DNA from: Enterobacter kobei
Lineage (GTDB): Bacteria > Pseudomonadota > Gammaproteobacteria > Enterobacterales > Enterobacteriaceae
Length of the DNA stretch: 64,000 nt
Assembly: GCF_018323985.1 (NCBI RefSeq)
Contig: NZ_AP024590.1
Location: 3,782,001 to 3,846,000 of the forward strand
Reading direction: 5' to 3'
Shown one piece after another: positions 8,642 to 17,883 of the stretch; the stretch's first letter is position 1, and each line of letters begins with the position of its first letter. Position numbers and translations under genes: made by a program. The notes under the pieces are model-generated. The model worked only from the letters and a program-made list of their open reading frames with translations, was not told the origin of the DNA and searched no databases.

Positions 8642-9898
8642 TTAAAACTCTTTTCGCAGCCAGCTGTTGAGTCGTTTGATCCACGAGCCGACTGACACAC
8701 GTTTTTCCACCTCTGCTTCACCACTTAAATGGGACTCTTTCCCGTAGTGAAGCAACCCAACCGCCGTGGAATAATACGGCTCCTGGGCATAATCCGTAAG
8801 TCCGGTAATATTCAGCGGCGCACCAATACGCACCTGCGTATGGAACACGCGCTGTGCGCAGGCAGCTAAGCCTTCGATCTGCGCGGCACCGCCTGTCAAC
8901 ACAATCCCCGCCGCCAGATGATGTTTCACACCCTGCTGACGAAGCTGCTCCTGCAACTGTAAAATCTCTTCGTTTACCAGATTGAGCAGTTCGGTATACC
9001 GTGGCTCAATCACTTCTGCCAGCGTCTGACGCTGCAGGCTGCGTGGCGGACGACCGCCTACGCTTGGTACTTCAACGCTCTCATCTTTACCGACGATGGA
9101 GCCGAGTGCGCAGCCATGGCGCACTTTGATCGCTTCGGCATCGCTCGGCGGCGTACCGAAGGCATACGCGATATCGCTGGTGACGACGTTCCCCGCATAC
9201 GGGATCACTTTTGTGTGACGTAACGCTCCACCGGTATAGACGGCAATATCCATTGTACCACCGCCGACGTCTACCACGCAGACACCCAGCTCACGTTCAT
9301 CTTCTGTCAGGACAGAATAACTGGATGCCAGTCCGGCAAAGATCAGTTGGTCAACTTTCAGGCCACAACGTTCAACGGCTTTAACAATGTTTTTCGCCAT
9401 ATCGTTGTGACATGTGATCAAGTGCACTTTTGCCTGCATACGCACGCCAGACAGACCCACCGGGTTCTTGATCCCTTCCTGGTAATCAATGGCGTACTCC
9501 TGCGGGATCACATGCAGGACACGGTGTTCATCGCGTACACGCACGGATTTAGCAGTATGCACAACGTTTTCAACGTCTTCCTGCGTCACTTCTTCTTCTG
9601 AAATCGGCACCATGCCAATTTCATTCTGGCAGCTGATATGTTTACCTGAAAGCGCCAGATACACTGACGAAATCTGGCAGTCTGCCATTAATTCGGCCTG
9701 GTCAATGGCGCGCTGTACGCATTTAACCACGGACTCCAGGTCATTAACCCCACCTTTATCCATACCACGGGACGGGCAGCTGCCCACGCCAATGATATTG
9801 ATCATACCATCGGGCAGAACTTCCCCTACTAAAGCGGCGACCTTCGCGGTGCCAATCTCCAGTCCAACTACCAGTTTTCTGTCCGTCGCCTTGATCAT
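8642..9898 (-). CDS. ftsA: Cell division protein FtsA
   Basis: Actin-like ATPase that tethers FtsZ to the inner membrane through a C-terminal amphipathic helix and recruits later divisome proteins. It has 418 residues, two fewer than in E. coli. The actin phosphate loop DVGGGTMDIAVYTGG and the membrane-targeting end WIKRLNSWLRKEF are clear. Its start overlaps the ftsQ stop. Confidence 0.97.
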   Translation of the reverse strand: MIKATDRKLVVGLEIGTAKVAALVGEVLPDGMINIIGVGSCPSRGMDKGGVNDLESVVKCVQRAIDQAELMADCQISSVYLALSGKHISCQNEIGMVPISEEEVTQEDVENVVHTAKSVRVRDEHRVLHVIPQEYAIDYQEGIKNPVGLSGVRMQAKVHLITCHNDMAKNIVKAVERCGLKVDQLIFAGLASSYSVLTEDERELGVCVVDVGGGTMDIAVYTGGALRHTKVIPYAGNVVTSDIAYAFGTPPSDAEAIKVRHGCALGSIVGKDESVEVPSVGGRPPRSLQRQTLAEVIEPRYTELLNLVNEEILQLQEQLRQQGVKHHLAAGIVLTGGAAQIEGLAACAQRVFHTQVRIGAPLNITGLTDYAQEPYYSTAVGLLHYGKESHLSGEAEVEKRVSVGSWIKRLNSWLRKEF

Positions 9899-10728
9899 TG
9901 TTGCTCTGCCTGTGCCTGATTCTGTTGCTGATTAGGATCCTCAATGGGAGCCGGTTTCCATCCGACTGCCGCGCCTGAGTCATAGCGCAAGTCAACGTAG
10001 CTAATCTCTTTACCATCGGTCTGCGCCTGCTGCAAAAGCACCGGGTACAGTTCAACAAAGCGGGACAGGCGTTTCATCGTATCGCCCCGCCCAAGATTGA
10101 GCTTAATATCGTTGTTCAACGTCAACTGCCAGGAGCGCCGTGCGGTCATGGCCGCCTCTTTTAACGTGAACTTATCCTTAGCCAGCTCTTTGCCCATATC
10201 ACGGTAGCCCTGCAGGACTTCGTTTTCGCTCCCTTCCGGCCCGTACAGCAGAGGTAACCCCTCTTTACTGACGCGATCGGCGGGCACGCTGAACGAATTT
10301 CCGTCGGCATCAACCATGTGCTGGTCATTCCACCGTGCTATTGGCACATATTCAACCAGATGAATCTTCAATTCATCAGGCCATTGCTTACGAACGCTCG
10401 CCTGTTTGATCCACGGCAGGCGCTCGATCTGACTCTGGATGATGTTAACGTCCTGCGTCATAAAGGTGCCGGGGGATCCCAGTGCCAGTATGGACTGACG
10501 AATATCATCATTACGCGTGTAATGCCGTTCACCCGTGACCACCAGTCTGGAGAGGGGTAAACGCTGTGCATCATCCATCCAGCCCAGCACCATCCAGCCG
10601 CTCACCAGCACGGTACACACTACCGTAAGCAGGAAAATAATCCCTGCCAGACGCGTTCCATTACTCCGCCGTGAGGAGGTGATTTCTTCCTCGCTTTGGT
10701 TGCGCGTGTTCAGTGCCGCCTGCGACAT
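9895..10728 (-). CDS. ftsQ: Cell division protein FtsQ
   Basis: Bitopic membrane protein of the FtsQLB complex, which relays the signal to start septal wall synthesis. A short cytoplasmic N-terminus is followed by one membrane segment at about residues 28-50, then a periplasmic POTRA domain (from about residue 57, LSRLVVTGERHYTRNDDIR) and a beta domain. It has 277 residues; E. coli has 276. It starts one base after the ddlB stop. Confidence 0.96.
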   Translation of the reverse strand: MSQAALNTRNQSEEEITSSRRSNGTRLAGIIFLLTVVCTVLVSGWMVLGWMDDAQRLPLSRLVVTGERHYTRNDDIRQSILALGSPGTFMTQDVNIIQSQIERLPWIKQASVRKQWPDELKIHLVEYVPIARWNDQHMVDADGNSFSVPADRVSKEGLPLLYGPEGSENEVLQGYRDMGKELAKDKFTLKEAAMTARRSWQLTLNNDIKLNLGRGDTMKRLSRFVELYPVLLQQAQTDGKEISYVDLRYDSGAAVGWKPAPIEDPNQQQNQAQAEQQ

Positions 10729-10729
10729 A

Positions 10730-11650
10730 TCAGTCCGCCAATGCCAGAATGCTTACAACCAGCTGCGAGAAGCTCATTCCCGCCTGGCGCGCCGCCATCG
10801 GCACCAGACTGTGGCTGGTCATGCCCGGCGAGGTATTCGCTTCAAGAAGATAAAACTGGCCATCGCTGTCCTGCATGGCATCGATTCGACCCCAGCCCTG
10901 ACAGCCTAATGTGGTCCATGCTTTCTGCACCAGATCGCGTAAATACGCTTCATCGCCAGCTTCTAAACCAGAAGGACAGAAATATTGTGTCTCATCAGAG
11001 AGATACTTCGCCTCATAATCATAGAAGGTTCCGGCGGGTTGGATGCGAATTGACGGTAAAATTTCTTCGCCGAGCACGGCCAGCGTAAATTCCGGGCCAC
11101 TGAGCCATTTTTCAATAAGAACATCTTCATCATGTTGAAAAGCCATTGTCAATGCATCATGCAATGCACTGGCTTCGGTGACTTTAGACATGCCCACACT
11201 TGACCCTTCACGGCTTGGCTTAACAATCAGCGGCAAGCCCAGCGCAGAAATCTCTTCCCGCACCGCGTCATCAAGACCCGCTTCGAAAGCAGTACGGGTC
11301 AGCGCTACCCACGGGGCGACCGGTAAACCCGCGCCCTGCCACAACAATTTGCTGCGCAGTTTGTCCATGGAGATCGCCGACGCCATCACGCCGCTGCCGG
11401 TATATGGCAGGCCAATCAGCTCCAGCAATCCCTGTAAGGTGCCATCTTCACCCCCGCGGCCATGCAGGGCAATAAACACTTTCTGATAGCCGAGCGCTTT
11501 TAACTGCGTGACATCGGTATCGCGCGGATCAACAGGATGGGCATCAATGCCCCCTTCGCGCAGACCGGCCAGCACTGCTGCACCGGAATTCAGCGATACG
11601 TCACGCTCAGCAGAGGTTCCCCCGAAGAGGACGGCGACTTTCTCAGCCAT
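10730..11650 (-). CDS. ddlB: D-alanine-D-alanine ligase B
   Basis: ATP-grasp enzyme joining two D-alanines to make the end of the peptidoglycan pentapeptide. It has 306 residues as in E. coli. The N-terminal signature FGGTSAERDVSLNSG, the ATP-binding GLPLIVKPSREGSSVG and the C-terminal metal-site region EANTSPGMTSHSLVP are visible. Its start overlaps the end of murC by eight bases. Confidence 0.97.
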   Translation of the reverse strand: MAEKVAVLFGGTSAERDVSLNSGAAVLAGLREGGIDAHPVDPRDTDVTQLKALGYQKVFIALHGRGGEDGTLQGLLELIGLPYTGSGVMASAISMDKLRSKLLWQGAGLPVAPWVALTRTAFEAGLDDAVREEISALGLPLIVKPSREGSSVGMSKVTEASALHDALTMAFQHDEDVLIEKWLSGPEFTLAVLGEEILPSIRIQPAGTFYDYEAKYLSDETQYFCPSGLEAGDEAYLRDLVQKAWTTLGCQGWGRIDAMQDSDGQFYLLEANTSPGMTSHSLVPMAARQAGMSFSQLVVSILALAD

Positions 11651-13118
11651 GATGTTCTTCCTCCTGGGTTTGCGGCTTCAGTTTGCTTTCAGCAAGGCTA
11701 CGGGCGATTTTGCCGATATTGCCTGCGCCCTGCACGAGGATCAGATCGTTGCCGGTCAGAACCGGTGCCAGCATCGCGGCGACCTGCGCGTGATCCGGCA
11801 CAAGGATCGGATCGATTTTACCGCGTGCGCGGATAGTGCGGCACAGCGAACGGCTGTCCGCGCCCGGGATCGGCGCTTCGCCTGCGGCATAGACATCCAG
11901 CATCAGCAGGGTATCAACCTGCGTCAGCACGTTGGCAAAATCGTCGTACAGATCGCGGGTACGGGTATAGCGGTGTGGCTGGAAGACCATCACCAGATTT
12001 TTATCCGGCCAGCCCGCGCGCGCCGCTTTGATCGTTGCGTCCACTTCTGTCGGGTGATGACCGTAATCATCAACCAGCATCGCGGTACCTTCTTTACCGT
12101 TCACCGTCTGTAACGGGAATTCACCGAGGAAATCGAAACGACGACCGGTGCCCTGGAAGCTTTCCAGCGCGCGCAGGATCGCCGCATCATCGATACCCTC
12201 TTCTGTAGCGACCGCTACCGCCGCCGCCGCATTAAGAGCGTTATGGCGACCCGGGGCGTTCAACGTGACGTGCAGCGCAGGCTTGTCCTGACGCAGCAGC
12301 GTAAAGTGACCCTGCGGCCCGGTCTGGCGATAGTTTTCAATGCGTACATCCGCATCATCGCTGAAGCCATAGGTGGTCGTCTGACGACCTACGCGCGGCA
12401 GCAGCTCGCGGATCACACCATCGTCGACGCACATCACCGCACGACCATAAAACGGCAGGTTGTGCAGGAAATTAATGAACGTCTGCTTTAAATTTTCGAA
12501 GTCGCCCTGGTAGGTATCCATATGATCGGCTTCGATATTGGTGACAATCGCCACCATCGGCTGCAAATGCAGGAACGACGCATCGCTCTCATCCGCCTCG
12601 GCGATGAGATAACGGCTGTGACCCAGACGCGCATGCACACCCGCCGCTTTCACCAGACCGCCGTTAACGAAGGTCGGATCCAGACCCGCCTCCGCATAAA
12701 TACTGGCCACCATCGCCGTGGTGGTGGTTTTACCGTGCGTACCGGCAATGGCGATGCCGTGACGAAAACGCATTAACTCCGCCAACATTTCGGCGCGGCG
12801 GATCACCGGGATACGCGCTTCGTGTGCGGCAACGATCTCCGGGTTATCGGCGGTAATGGCGCTCGAAACGACCACGACGCTGGCATCCAGCACGTTTTCC
12901 GGGCGGTGATTGAAATAAATAGTCGCGCCCAGGGAAGACAACTGCTGCGTCACCGGATTCGGTGCCAGATCGGATCCACTGATCTGATAGCCTTCGTTGG
13001 CCAGCACTTCAGCGATACCGCCCATACCGGCACCACCAATGCCAACAAAGTGAATGTGCCGGACGCGACGCATCTCGGGCACGATAGAACGCAGTTTCGC
13101 CAGTTGTTGTGTATTCAT
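11643..13118 (-). CDS. murC: UDP-N-acetylmuramate-L-alanine ligase
   Basis: Adds the first amino acid, L-alanine, to UDP-MurNAc. It has 491 residues. The Rossmann-like start HFVGIGGAGMGGIAEVL binds the UDP-sugar, the ATP loop GTHGKTTTT lies near residue 125, and the C-terminal ligase domain follows. It is separated from murG by 55 bases, the largest gap between murG and ddlB. Confidence 0.97.
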   Translation of the reverse strand: MNTQQLAKLRSIVPEMRRVRHIHFVGIGGAGMGGIAEVLANEGYQISGSDLAPNPVTQQLSSLGATIYFNHRPENVLDASVVVVSSAITADNPEIVAAHEARIPVIRRAEMLAELMRFRHGIAIAGTHGKTTTTAMVASIYAEAGLDPTFVNGGLVKAAGVHARLGHSRYLIAEADESDASFLHLQPMVAIVTNIEADHMDTYQGDFENLKQTFINFLHNLPFYGRAVMCVDDGVIRELLPRVGRQTTTYGFSDDADVRIENYRQTGPQGHFTLLRQDKPALHVTLNAPGRHNALNAAAAVAVATEEGIDDAAILRALESFQGTGRRFDFLGEFPLQTVNGKEGTAMLVDDYGHHPTEVDATIKAARAGWPDKNLVMVFQPHRYTRTRDLYDDFANVLTQVDTLLMLDVYAAGEAPIPGADSRSLCRTIRARGKIDPILVPDHAQVAAMLAPVLTGNDLILVQGAGNIGKIARSLAESKLKPQTQEEEHHG

Positions 13119-13149
13119 TCTCTAAACGCCATCGACTTCTAAAATTCGT

Positions 13150-13168
13150 GCGACGCAAAAGGCGTCGC
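13150..13168 (-). other. Hairpin in the murG-murC gap
   Basis: GCGACGC-AAAAG-GCGTCGC forms a seven-base-pair GC-rich stem in the only sizeable gap between murG and murC. There is no T-run after it on the coding strand, so it looks like an mRNA stability or processing hairpin rather than a terminator. Confidence 0.5.
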
Positions 13169-13173
13169 GATGT

Positions 13174-14241
13174 TTATGCCTGTGCTGCAAGGCATACTGC
13201 TTTGGCAACCCGATCGGTTGCATCCGGGATGGCGGCGGCACGTGCGCGCTCTGCCATCATTAATAATGTCTTGCGATCCCAGCCCGCCAGCGTCTCTACC
13301 ACGGCATCGACGGTAAACTGCGGCTGTTCGAGGATCTTTGCCGCGCTCGCTTTTTCAAGCGGCAGGGCATTCCAGTACTGCTGCCGATCTTTATGCTGGA
13401 AGGGCACAAACAGCGCCGGTAAACCCGCGGCGGCAATTTCGCTCACGGTCAACGCGCCGGAACGGCAAACCACGACATCGGCCCAGGCGTAAGCAGCGGC
13501 CATGTCGTCAATAAATTCGGTCACTTTGTGCTGCGGTTGACCGTTTTCCGCGTATGCCTGTTCAACGGTCTGCTGCGCACCTTTGCCGCTCTGATGCCAG
13601 ATAGTGACGCGATCAGCGAGCTTCGCGGCTGCCTGCGGCATAGTCTGGTTCAGAATACGCGCGCCCTGAGAGCCGCCTACTACCAGCACACGCACCGGCC
13701 CTTCACGACCGGCCAGGCGATCCTGCGGCAGCGGCAGCGCCAGTACATCGGTACGCACCGGGTTGCCGACCACTTCCGCGTCAGCAAAAGCCCCCGGGAA
13801 GGCCTGCATGACCGTCCTGGCGATTTTCGCCAGCCACTTGTTGGTCAGTCCGGCAATACCGTTCTGCTCATGCAGTACCACGGGAATGCCCAGAGACCAC
13901 GCCGCCAGCCCACCCGGGCCTGATACATAGCCGCCCATCCCCAGCACCACGTCCGGACGAAAGCGTTTCATAATGGCGCGCGCCTGACGCCAGGCGTTGA
14001 AAATACGCCAGGGTGCCAGCAGCAGCGCTTTTACGCCTTTCCCGCGCAGGCCGGAAATACGGATAAAATCGATCTCGATATCGTGTTTCGGCACTAAATC
14101 CGCTTCCATACGGTCGGCGGTGCCCAGCCAGCGAACCTGCCAGCCCTCAGCCATTAAATGATGCGCAACTGCCAGCCCCGGGAACACGTGTCCACCGGTA
14201 CCGCCAGCCATCACCATTAATCGCTTCGCCTGAACACTCAT
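13174..14241 (-). CDS. murG: Undecaprenyl-PP-MurNAc-pentapeptide GlcNAc transferase
   Basis: Peripheral inner-membrane glycosyltransferase that converts lipid I to lipid II. It has 355 residues as in E. coli. The GT-B signatures GGTGGHVFPG (residues 13-22) and VVGGSQGARILN are seen, as is the UDP-GlcNAc site HKDRQQYWNALPLEKA. Its start overlaps the ftsW stop by four bases. Confidence 0.97.
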   Translation of the reverse strand: MSVQAKRLMVMAGGTGGHVFPGLAVAHHLMAEGWQVRWLGTADRMEADLVPKHDIEIDFIRISGLRGKGVKALLLAPWRIFNAWRQARAIMKRFRPDVVLGMGGYVSGPGGLAAWSLGIPVVLHEQNGIAGLTNKWLAKIARTVMQAFPGAFADAEVVGNPVRTDVLALPLPQDRLAGREGPVRVLVVGGSQGARILNQTMPQAAAKLADRVTIWHQSGKGAQQTVEQAYAENGQPQHKVTEFIDDMAAAYAWADVVVCRSGALTVSEIAAAGLPALFVPFQHKDRQQYWNALPLEKASAAKILEQPQFTVDAVVETLAGWDRKTLLMMAERARAAAIPDATDRVAKAVCLAAQA

Positions 14242-15482
14242 CGAACACCTCGTGTAAACGCCTGGGCTTTTTCCAGACGCGTTTCATAATCAATACGTAA
14301 CAGCAGCATGATCGCCGTCGACATAATCAGCAGACTGGAACCACCGTAACTGATCAGCGGTAACGTCAGACCCTTGGTGGGCAGCATACCGGCTGCCGCC
14401 CCGACGTTAACTAAGGCCTGGAAGCTAAACCAGACGCCGATCGAGCAGGCCAGGAAGCCGGAAAAACGCTGATCGATCTCCAGCGCCTTGCGACCGATGG
14501 ACATGGCGCGGAAAGCGACGAAGAATACCATCAAAAGCGCCAGTACCACACCGATATAACCCAGTTCCTCACCGATAATGGCGAAGATGAAGTCAGTATG
14601 CGCTTCGGGCAGATACTCCAGTTTCTGTACCGAATTCCCCAGCCCCTGCCCCCACAATTCGCCGCGACCAAATGCCATCAACGACTGGGTAAGCTGGTAA
14701 CCACTGCCGAACGGGTCGTCCCACGGACGCCAGAACGAGGTCACGCGGCGGATACGGTATGGCTCCGCGAGGATCAGCAGCACCACCGCTGAAATGCCCA
14801 TGCCGATAATGGCGATGAACTGCCACAGCTTGGCACCCGCCAGAAACAGCATCGCCAGCGTGGTGACAAAGAGCACTACTACCGTACCGAGGTCAGGCTG
14901 CGCCAGCAGTAACACCGCCAGCACGAGGATCACACCCATCGGTTTTAAGAAGCCGCGCAGGTTATTTCGCACTTCATCAACCTTACGCACCAGGTAGTTC
15001 GCCAGATAACAGAACAGCGACAGCTTGGTAAACTCCGCAGGCTGGAAACGCATCAGCCCTAAATCAATCCAGCGCGATGCCCCGTTGATCGAGCTGCCCA
15101 CCACCAGCACCAGCAACAGCATGATCATTGCCAGGATCAGCATCGCCGAGCTGTAGCGCTGCCAGAAGGTCATCGGCAGGCGCAGCGTGATCACCGCCAG
15201 ACAGAACGCCAGGAACAGATACAGCGCATCACGTTTGGCAAAGAAGAACGGATCGTTGGTCAGACGCTGACCAACCGGCATTGACGCCGAGGTCACCATA
15301 ATAAAACCGATCGCGCCAAGGCCGAGCGTCAGCCACAGCAGCATGCGGTCGTACATGATCAGACTGTCAGTGTCTTTCTCACGTGACCCCATCACCCAGC
15401 CGCGAAGCGCCGAGCCAATCCAGCCAAGGATACCCATCCCCGGCAGGCGCGGCAGTCGAAGGCGCGGGAGCGATAAACGCAT
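14238..15482 (-). CDS. ftsW: Septal peptidoglycan polymerase FtsW (SEDS)
   Basis: Multi-spanning SEDS glycosyltransferase that polymerises lipid II at the septum together with FtsI. It has 414 residues and about ten membrane segments. Family motifs MVTSASMPVGQRLTNDPFFF, AQPDLGTVVVLF, and LPEAHTDFIFAIIGEELGY are present. The N-terminal cytoplasmic tail is rich in arginine, leucine and proline. Its start shares one base with the murD stop. Confidence 0.97.
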   Translation of the reverse strand: MRLSLPRLRLPRLPGMGILGWIGSALRGWVMGSREKDTDSLIMYDRMLLWLTLGLGAIGFIMVTSASMPVGQRLTNDPFFFAKRDALYLFLAFCLAVITLRLPMTFWQRYSSAMLILAMIMLLLVLVVGSSINGASRWIDLGLMRFQPAEFTKLSLFCYLANYLVRKVDEVRNNLRGFLKPMGVILVLAVLLLAQPDLGTVVVLFVTTLAMLFLAGAKLWQFIAIIGMGISAVVLLILAEPYRIRRVTSFWRPWDDPFGSGYQLTQSLMAFGRGELWGQGLGNSVQKLEYLPEAHTDFIFAIIGEELGYIGVVLALLMVFFVAFRAMSIGRKALEIDQRFSGFLACSIGVWFSFQALVNVGAAAGMLPTKGLTLPLISYGGSSLLIMSTAIMLLLRIDYETRLEKAQAFTRGVR

Positions 15483-16798
15483 CAGCCTAACTCCTTCGCC
15501 AGACGGGTAAAGACATCACCCCGTTGTTCGAAATTCTTAAACTGGTCAAGGCTGGCGCAGGCCGGTGACAGCAGCACCATATCCCCGGCTTTTACCTGCG
15601 GCGCGATCAGGCGCATCGCCTGTTCCATGGTTTCCGTTTGCACGGCAATCTCCGGTCTCAGCGCGGCAAGTTCCGCGCCATCGCGACCAAAACAGTACAG
15701 GCGGACACGATCGCCCGTCAGGTAACGCGTCAGCGGCGTGAAATCTGCCGATTTGCCATCGCCACCAAGCAGTAAATACAGTGTGCCGTCCACCTGTAAG
15801 CCGTTCAGCGCCGCTTCGGTACTGCCGACGTTAGTGGCTTTGGAATCGTTGATCCAGCGCACGCCGTTATGCTCCAGCGCCAGCTGGAAGCGGTGCGCAA
15901 GCCCGGTGAAAGTGGTCAGCGCTTTCAGGCTGCTGGCACGCGGAATGCCTGCGGCATCTGCCAGCGCCAGCGCGGCGAGGGCATTGGTGTAGTTATGCTG
16001 ACCGGTAAGCTTCATCTCTTTTACGTTCAGCACTTTTTCGCCCTTCACGCGCAGCCAGGTTTCCCCCTGCTGGCGGTTCAGGTGATAGTCGCCCACATCC
16101 ACGCCGAAGCTGATGCAGCGTTCATCCGCGCCGCGTACCGGCATGGTGAGAGCATCGTCGGCGTTCACCACGCAGACTTTCGCATTTTCGTAAACCCGCA
16201 ATTTCGCTGCACGGTACTGCTGCAGGCCAAACGGATAGCGATCCATATGATCTTCGGTAACGTTGAGGATCGTCGCCGCCACGCTGTGCAAACTGGAGGT
16301 GGTTTCCAACTGGAAGCTCGACAGTTCCAGCACGTACAGCTCACAGTCGTTGTCCAGCAGCATCAGCGCAGGCAGGCCGATATTGCCCCCCACGCCAACG
16401 TTAATACCTGCGGCTTTCGCCATCTCACCCACCAGGGTAGTGACGGTGCTTTTACCGTTTGAACCGGTAATGGCGACGATCGGCGCCTGGGCTTCACGGC
16501 AAAACAGTTCGATGTCGCCGATAATCTCCACGCCTTCATCCGCCGCCGCGCTGAGTGACGGATGCGCCAGCGCCATGCCAGGGCTGGCGACAATCAGATC
16601 GGCGGCGAGCAGCCAGTCGTCGTTCAGACTACCAAGATGGCGTTCCACCGTTTCCGGCAGCTTATCCAGCCCCGGCGGCGAAACGCGCGTGTCCATTACC
16701 CGCGGGGTTACACCGCGCGCAAGAAAAAAGTCCACGCAGGACAGGCCGGTTAAACCTAACCCGATGATGACGACTTTTTTGCCCTGGTAATCTGCCAT
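15482..16798 (-). CDS. murD: UDP-MurNAc-L-alanine-D-glutamate ligase
   Basis: Second amino-acid ligase of the pentapeptide pathway, adding D-glutamate. It has 438 residues as in E. coli. The N-terminal uridine-binding fold begins VVIIGLGLTGLS, the ATP loop GSNGKST lies near residue 112, and the carbamylated-lysine and substrate region HRFQLALEHNGVRWINDSKA is clear. It starts two bases after the mraY stop. Confidence 0.97.
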   Translation of the reverse strand: MADYQGKKVVIIGLGLTGLSCVDFFLARGVTPRVMDTRVSPPGLDKLPETVERHLGSLNDDWLLAADLIVASPGMALAHPSLSAAADEGVEIIGDIELFCREAQAPIVAITGSNGKSTVTTLVGEMAKAAGINVGVGGNIGLPALMLLDNDCELYVLELSSFQLETTSSLHSVAATILNVTEDHMDRYPFGLQQYRAAKLRVYENAKVCVVNADDALTMPVRGADERCISFGVDVGDYHLNRQQGETWLRVKGEKVLNVKEMKLTGQHNYTNALAALALADAAGIPRASSLKALTTFTGLAHRFQLALEHNGVRWINDSKATNVGSTEAALNGLQVDGTLYLLLGGDGKSADFTPLTRYLTGDRVRLYCFGRDGAELAALRPEIAVQTETMEQAMRLIAPQVKAGDMVLLSPACASLDQFKNFEQRGDVFTRLAKELG

Positions 16799-16800
16799 GA

Positions 16801-17883
16801 TTAACGCACCTTCAGCGTTGCCAGTCCGATCAGGACCAGCATCAGCGAAATAATCCAGAAGCGCACGATCACGCGCGGCTCCGGCCAGCCTTTCAGTTCG
16901 TAATGGTGATGGATTGGCGCCATGCGGAAGATTCGCTGGCCGCGCAGTTTAAACGAGCCGACCTGCAGGATCACCGACAGGGTTTCCACCACAAAGACGC
17001 CGCCCATGATCACCAGCAGGAACTCCTGTCGCAGCAGCACGGCGATAATGCCCAGCGCGCCACCCAGCGCCAGCGACCCCACGTCGCCCATAAAGACCTG
17101 CGCCGGGTAGGTGTTGAACCATAAGAAGCCAAGCCCTGCGCCGACGATCGCCGTACAGACGATCACCAGTTCACCCGCATGACGCAGATAGGGAATATGC
17201 AGGTAGTCGGCGAAATTCATGTTACCGGTAGCCCACGCCACCAGCGCAAAACCACCGGCGACAAACACTGTAGGCATGATGGCAAGGCCATCCAGGCCGT
17301 CAGTCAGGTTAACCGCATTGCCGGTGCCGACAATCACGAAATAGGCCAGCACCACATAGAACAGGCCCAGCTGCGGCATCACGTCCTTAAAGAACGGCAC
17401 CACCAGCTGCGTGGCTGGTGTATCGTTACCGGCGAGGTAAAGCGCGAAAGAGACACCCAGCGCAATCACTGACATCCAGAAATATTTCCAGCGGGCAATC
17501 AGCCCCTTGGTGTCTTTGCGTACCACTTTGCGGTAGTCATCCACAAAGCCGATGATGCCGTAACCGACCAGCACCACCAGTACGCACCAGACGTAAGGGT
17601 TGGACGGATAGGCCCACAGCAGTACGGAAATCACAATCGCGGTCAGGATCATGATCCCGCCCATGGTTGGCGTACCGCGTTTACTGAAGTGCGATTCCGG
17701 ACCGTCGTTACGGACGACCTGACCAAAAGCGAGTTTTTGCAGACGGGCAATCATGCGCGGGCCCATCCACAACGAGATGAACAGCGCGGTCAGCAGGCTG
17801 ACAATGGCGCGAAACGTCAGATAGGAAAAGACGTTAAAGCCAGAATAATATTTGACCAGATGCTCGGCCAGCCACACTAACAT
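16801..17883 (-). CDS. mraY: Phospho-MurNAc-pentapeptide transferase MraY
   Basis: Integral membrane enzyme that transfers phospho-MurNAc-pentapeptide to undecaprenyl phosphate, making lipid I. It has 360 residues and ten membrane segments. Catalytic motifs are seen in FVDDYRKVVRKDTKGL, NLTDGLDGLA and the C-terminal APIHHHYELKGW. Its start overlaps the murF stop by seven bases. Confidence 0.97.
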   Translation of the reverse strand: MLVWLAEHLVKYYSGFNVFSYLTFRAIVSLLTALFISLWMGPRMIARLQKLAFGQVVRNDGPESHFSKRGTPTMGGIMILTAIVISVLLWAYPSNPYVWCVLVVLVGYGIIGFVDDYRKVVRKDTKGLIARWKYFWMSVIALGVSFALYLAGNDTPATQLVVPFFKDVMPQLGLFYVVLAYFVIVGTGNAVNLTDGLDGLAIMPTVFVAGGFALVAWATGNMNFADYLHIPYLRHAGELVIVCTAIVGAGLGFLWFNTYPAQVFMGDVGSLALGGALGIIAVLLRQEFLLVIMGGVFVVETLSVILQVGSFKLRGQRIFRMAPIHHHYELKGWPEPRVIVRFWIISLMLVLIGLATLKVR